The notes under the pieces were generated by a model. The model did not search any database. It was not told the DNA's origin and was given only the letters and a program-made list of their open reading frames with translations. Positions 61,974 through 64,000 of a stretch of 64,000 nt of DNA are shown here, one piece after another. Position numbers and translations under genes: made by a program. The stretch is from Flavobacteriaceae bacterium (GTDB lineage: Bacteria > Bacteroidota > Bacteroidia > Flavobacteriales > Flavobacteriaceae). The stretch covers positions 1-64,000 of the forward strand of contig JAGKWW010000006.1 in NCBI GenBank assembly GCA_021151665.1. The letters run 5' to 3'. Position 1 is the stretch's first letter, and each line of letters begins with the position of its first letter.

Positions 61974-61994
61974 CCAGATAATTAATCATTACTA

Positions 61995-62405
61995 ATGAAG
62001 AAACTATTTATGCTGCTTGTGGTAGCAGTAGCGGCAATCGGCTGCAGCGAAGAGGAAAATGCTATAGCTAACAACATCCTTGGCACCGGCCTTACCGGAA
62101 CATGGAAGCTTACCGGGATGTATAATGGCGAAATGCCTATGGCGCTTACAGAGTGCAATGGCAACAGCAAGCTCATTTTCGGGGCAAATTACTCCGCCTC
62201 GCAGACGACAGGAGCAGATACACCCGCAGGCTGCCAGATAACCACAAGTTCGGGTATCTATGCCGTGGCCGGCAATTCGCTCACACTTTCGTTGGGATTG
62301 GTACAGGCAGGTTACGAAATACTGGAGCAATCATCTACAACCCTGAAGCTTTCGCCCATTACCGGCGATGGCGACACCGCAACATTGGTTTTTACAAAAC
62401 AATAG
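61995..62405 (+). CDS. lipocalin-like small lipoprotein
   Basis: A 136-residue lipoprotein (signal KKLFMLLVVAVAAIGC). The body has alternating strands with the lipocalin-like opening LTGTWKLTGMYNGE, a Cys pair (TECNG and AGCQI), and a closing strand TATLVFTKQ. Many small Bacteroidota lipoproteins of this shape are called lipocalin-like, without a defined ligand. It has its own promoter and a terminator-like hairpin downstream at 62426. Confidence 0.75.
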   Translation: MKKLFMLLVVAVAAIGCSEEENAIANNILGTGLTGTWKLTGMYNGEMPMALTECNGNSKLIFGANYSASQTTGADTPAGCQITTSSGIYAVAGNSLTLSLGLVQAGYEILEQSSTTLKLSPITGDGDTATLVFTKQ

Positions 62406-62425
62406 TGGCTGCACATGATAAAATG

Positions 62426-62458
62426 CGGGGGCGGCATTCGGCAATTCCCCGTTTTTTT
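62426..62458 (+). terminator. terminator-like hairpin with T-run
   Basis: CGGGG at 62426-62430 pairs with CCCCG at 62447-62451, followed by seven T. The loop is long (16 bases), so efficiency is uncertain. Confidence 0.6.
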
Positions 62459-62490
62459 CGCCATGGGTTATGAAGGTGAGCTTACGTTAG

Positions 62491-62498
62491 TACCTTTG
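62491..62498 (+). promoter_or_regulatory. -7 promoter element of the second Crp/Fnr gene
   Basis: TACCTTTG matches TAnnTTTG exactly. The predicted start near 62503 leaves only about four bases before the ATG at 62507, so the in-frame ATG at 62528 is a reasonable alternative. Confidence 0.6.
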
Positions 62499-62506
62499 CC
62501 TGCAAC

Positions 62507-63169
62507 ATGTATTCGAATTTGATTAAAATGGAAGAAGAACTTTTAGAAGCCTACGGGCCTGTTTTTGAACCCGGGCTTATCAATGCCATTGAAGAAGCCG
62601 CCGTGGTGCGCCATTTTAAAGAAGGGGATACTCTTATAGAAATCGGGCAATACATACGGCATATGCCACTGCTTATAAGCGGCGCTATCAGGATTTTGCG
62701 CGAAGATAAAGTGGAAGGCGAACTGCTGTTATATTTCCTTGAGCGCGGCGACACCTGCGCCATGACACTTGCCTGCTGCCTGGGCGATACCCAAAGTGAA
62801 ATACGGGCGGTAGCCGAAACCGATGCCACGGTAGCCATGATCCCTATCGGCAAAATGGAAGAATGGCTGGGCAAATATAAAAGCTGGCGCAATTTTGTTT
62901 TTGCGAGCTATAATAAAAGGCTCGGCGAGATGCTGGCTGCAATTGATAACCTTGCGTTTATGAAAATGGATAAACGGCTGGTTAATTATCTGGCAGAAAA
63001 ATCTAAAGTAAACCGTACAAATGTGATTACTGTTACACACCAGGAAATCGCCTACGCGCTCAATACATCACGAGTAGTAGTATCGCGGCTGCTGAAAGCC
63101 CTTGAAAACGATGGTATTATAAAACTCAACCGCAATACCATAGAATTACTACAGCTCCCTGCGCGCTAA
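62507..63169 (+). CDS. Crp/Fnr-family regulator, second type
   Basis: A 220-residue regulator (or 213 from the ATG at 62528). The N-terminal barrel spans about 25-140 (VRHFKEGDTLIEIGQYIRHMPLLISGAIRIL). The C-terminal winged helix has the recognition segment NTSRVVVSRLLKAL. At the position of Crp E181, which reads the G:C pair of TGTGA, it has V190, so it should not recognise TGA half-sites. It precedes a TolC-family gene by about 155 bp and may control that efflux operon; this is inference from position. Confidence 0.9.
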   Translation: MYSNLIKMEEELLEAYGPVFEPGLINAIEEAAVVRHFKEGDTLIEIGQYIRHMPLLISGAIRILREDKVEGELLLYFLERGDTCAMTLACCLGDTQSEIRAVAETDATVAMIPIGKMEEWLGKYKSWRNFVFASYNKRLGEMLAAIDNLAFMKMDKRLVNYLAEKSKVNRTNVITVTHQEIAYALNTSRVVVSRLLKALENDGIIKLNRNTIELLQLPAR

Positions 63170-63264
63170 GCCTGCCCTGATACGGTATTTATTTCTATAG
63201 TTGGCGTATAAAAAATCCCTTTCAGCCTTTTTTGCGCCCTCCCCACCCTTTTTTCTTCTTGTGT

Positions 63265-63272
63265 TACTTTTG
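63265..63272 (+). promoter_or_regulatory. -7 promoter element of the TolC-family gene
   Basis: TACTTTTG matches TAnnTTTG exactly, about 54 bases before the ATG at 63326. Confidence 0.6.
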
Positions 63273-63325
63273 TTACTGACCGGCCTTGCGGCGGAATATA
63301 ATTTTGTCCCCGAAAATGATTCATC

Positions 63326-64000
63326 ATGAGACAAAAGCTAATATTTCCCTTGCTGGCAGCGGTGCTGTGCACAACCCGGGGCAATGCGCAGGACACCCTT
63401 GCCATAGCTAAAGTACAGGTACTGGAAAATGCCGCTAAAGGTAATCTTGCCAACAAAATTGCGCAGCTGGAATTCCGCGCTGCGCAAGCCGACTTCAGGC
63501 AGAGCAATTCCGTTCTCCTGCCGGCACTGTCGGCATCGTATACTGCATTATCCACTACCAATCCGCTAATGGCATTCGGTTCGAAACTGAATCAGGAATT
63601 GCTTACCGCTTCAGACTTTAATCCGGCCCTTCTCAACGACCCGGCACGCACCCAAAATTACGCAACCCGGATAGAGCTGCTGCAGCCTTTGGTAAACCTA
63701 GACGGGGCAATGGCACGCCGTGCCGCCAGGGCGAAGGTGGATGCTTACCGGCTAACTGCAGAACGCAACGCTGAATACATCCAGTTAGAAACCCTGAAGG
63801 CCTACCTGGAGCTACAGCTTGCCTATAAAGCTGTCGCCACACTCAAAAAAGCGGCTGCAACAGCTTCGGCCAGCCTCTCGCTCATCAATAATTATTACAG
63901 CCAGGGCCAGCTGCAAAAAACCGATGTGCTTGCGGCGCAGGTAAGGGAAAATGAAATACGTAACCAAATGCGGGCGGCTATGAGCAACGTTGCCAACGCC
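63326..64000 (+). CDS. TolC-family outer-membrane efflux protein, 3' end outside window
   Basis: The frame from the ATG at 63326 runs open for 225 codons to the window edge, so the gene is partial. The signal peptide is RQKLIFPLLAAVLCTTRGNAQ. The following helical segment has the TolC pattern: LENAAKGNLANKIAQLEFRAAQADFRQSNSVLLPALSASYTALSTTNP, then LNQPL-like ELLQPLVNLDGAMARRAARAK and LETLKAYLELQLAYKAVATL. It should form the outer-membrane channel of a tripartite RND efflux system whose other genes lie to the right. The upstream Crp/Fnr gene is the likely regulator. Confidence 0.88.
   Translation, partial: MRQKLIFPLLAAVLCTTRGNAQDTLAIAKVQVLENAAKGNLANKIAQLEFRAAQADFRQSNSVLLPALSASYTALSTTNPLMAFGSKLNQELLTASDFNPALLNDPARTQNYATRIELLQPLVNLDGAMARRAARAKVDAYRLTAERNAEYIQLETLKAYLELQLAYKAVATLKKAAATASASLSLINNYYSQGQLQKTDVLAAQVRENEIRNQMRAAMSNVANA

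Overview
The window looks like a chromosomal segment of a Bacteroidota bacterium, most likely Flavobacteriaceae (Flavobacterium-like). The evidence is type IX secretion (T9SS) C-terminal sorting domains on four large exported proteins, TAnnTTTG promoter -7 elements in front of many genes, A-rich leaders in place of Shine-Dalgarno sites, and a clade II-type nitrous oxide reductase. I found no rRNA, tRNA, CRISPR array or insertion sequence. All assignments come from reading motifs; no database search was run.

Layout. 0-8.5 kb: HEAT-repeat membrane protein, universal stress protein, mnmE, a GloVer-repeat T9SS protein, a cold-shock protein and a JmjC-like oxygenase. 8.9-11.7 kb: delta-60-repeat T9SS protein. 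11.8-22.6 kb: small metabolic, membrane and regulatory genes, mostly on the minus strand (DUF998, two tandem paralogous membrane proteins, alpha/beta hydrolase, HXXEE protein, serine hydrolase, GT39, TfoX/AraC/DUF4287 group), a decayed DUF4132/DUF7737-type gene and a CopD-like protein. 22.7-36.1 kb: a nitrous oxide respiration island with cytochrome c, nosZ, a membrane-NosL fusion, nosD, nosF, nosY and a truncated haemoglobin, then a fasciclin lipoprotein, a haem-copper-oxidase-like membrane protein, a Crp/Fnr regulator, a copper-acquisition operon (Cys-rich small protein, YtkA-like lipoprotein, NosA/OprC-like receptor) and the RIC repair protein. 36.5-43 kb: an SDR with a large toroid-like protein, a zinc alcohol dehydrogenase operon led by an AraC regulator, and an atypical receiver. 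43.5-46.4 kb: a multi-PAS/GAF sensor kinase. 46.5-49 kb: UvrA2-like ATPase. 49.4-60.8 kb: a 2347-residue T9SS protein and a fibronectin/RCC1 T9SS protein. 61.2-64 kb: TetR, a small lipoprotein, a second Crp/Fnr protein and the start of a TolC-family gene cut by the window edge.

The most interesting signal is regulatory. Four copies of the palindrome TATGA-N6-TCATA lie at an identical distance (29.5 bp from the operator centre to the first base of a TAnnTTTG-like -7 element) from five promoters. These serve the nos operon, the fasciclin gene, the crp gene itself, the divergent copper operon and RIC. This is the geometry of a class II Crp/Fnr activator, and the recognition helix of the resident regulator (V-E-T-x-x-R) fits a TGA half-site. 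Two related ATTGAC-N4-GTCAAT palindromes use the same spacing in front of the serine hydrolase and the tfoX group. A separate 17-bp element, TACCCCCATACC[C/A]GGGG, occurs twice at fixed distance from a TACAT promoter core, before the AraC/dehydrogenase operon and before the atypical receiver. The receiver lacks its phospho-acceptor Asp, and the neighbouring sensor kinase lacks its phospho-acceptor His.
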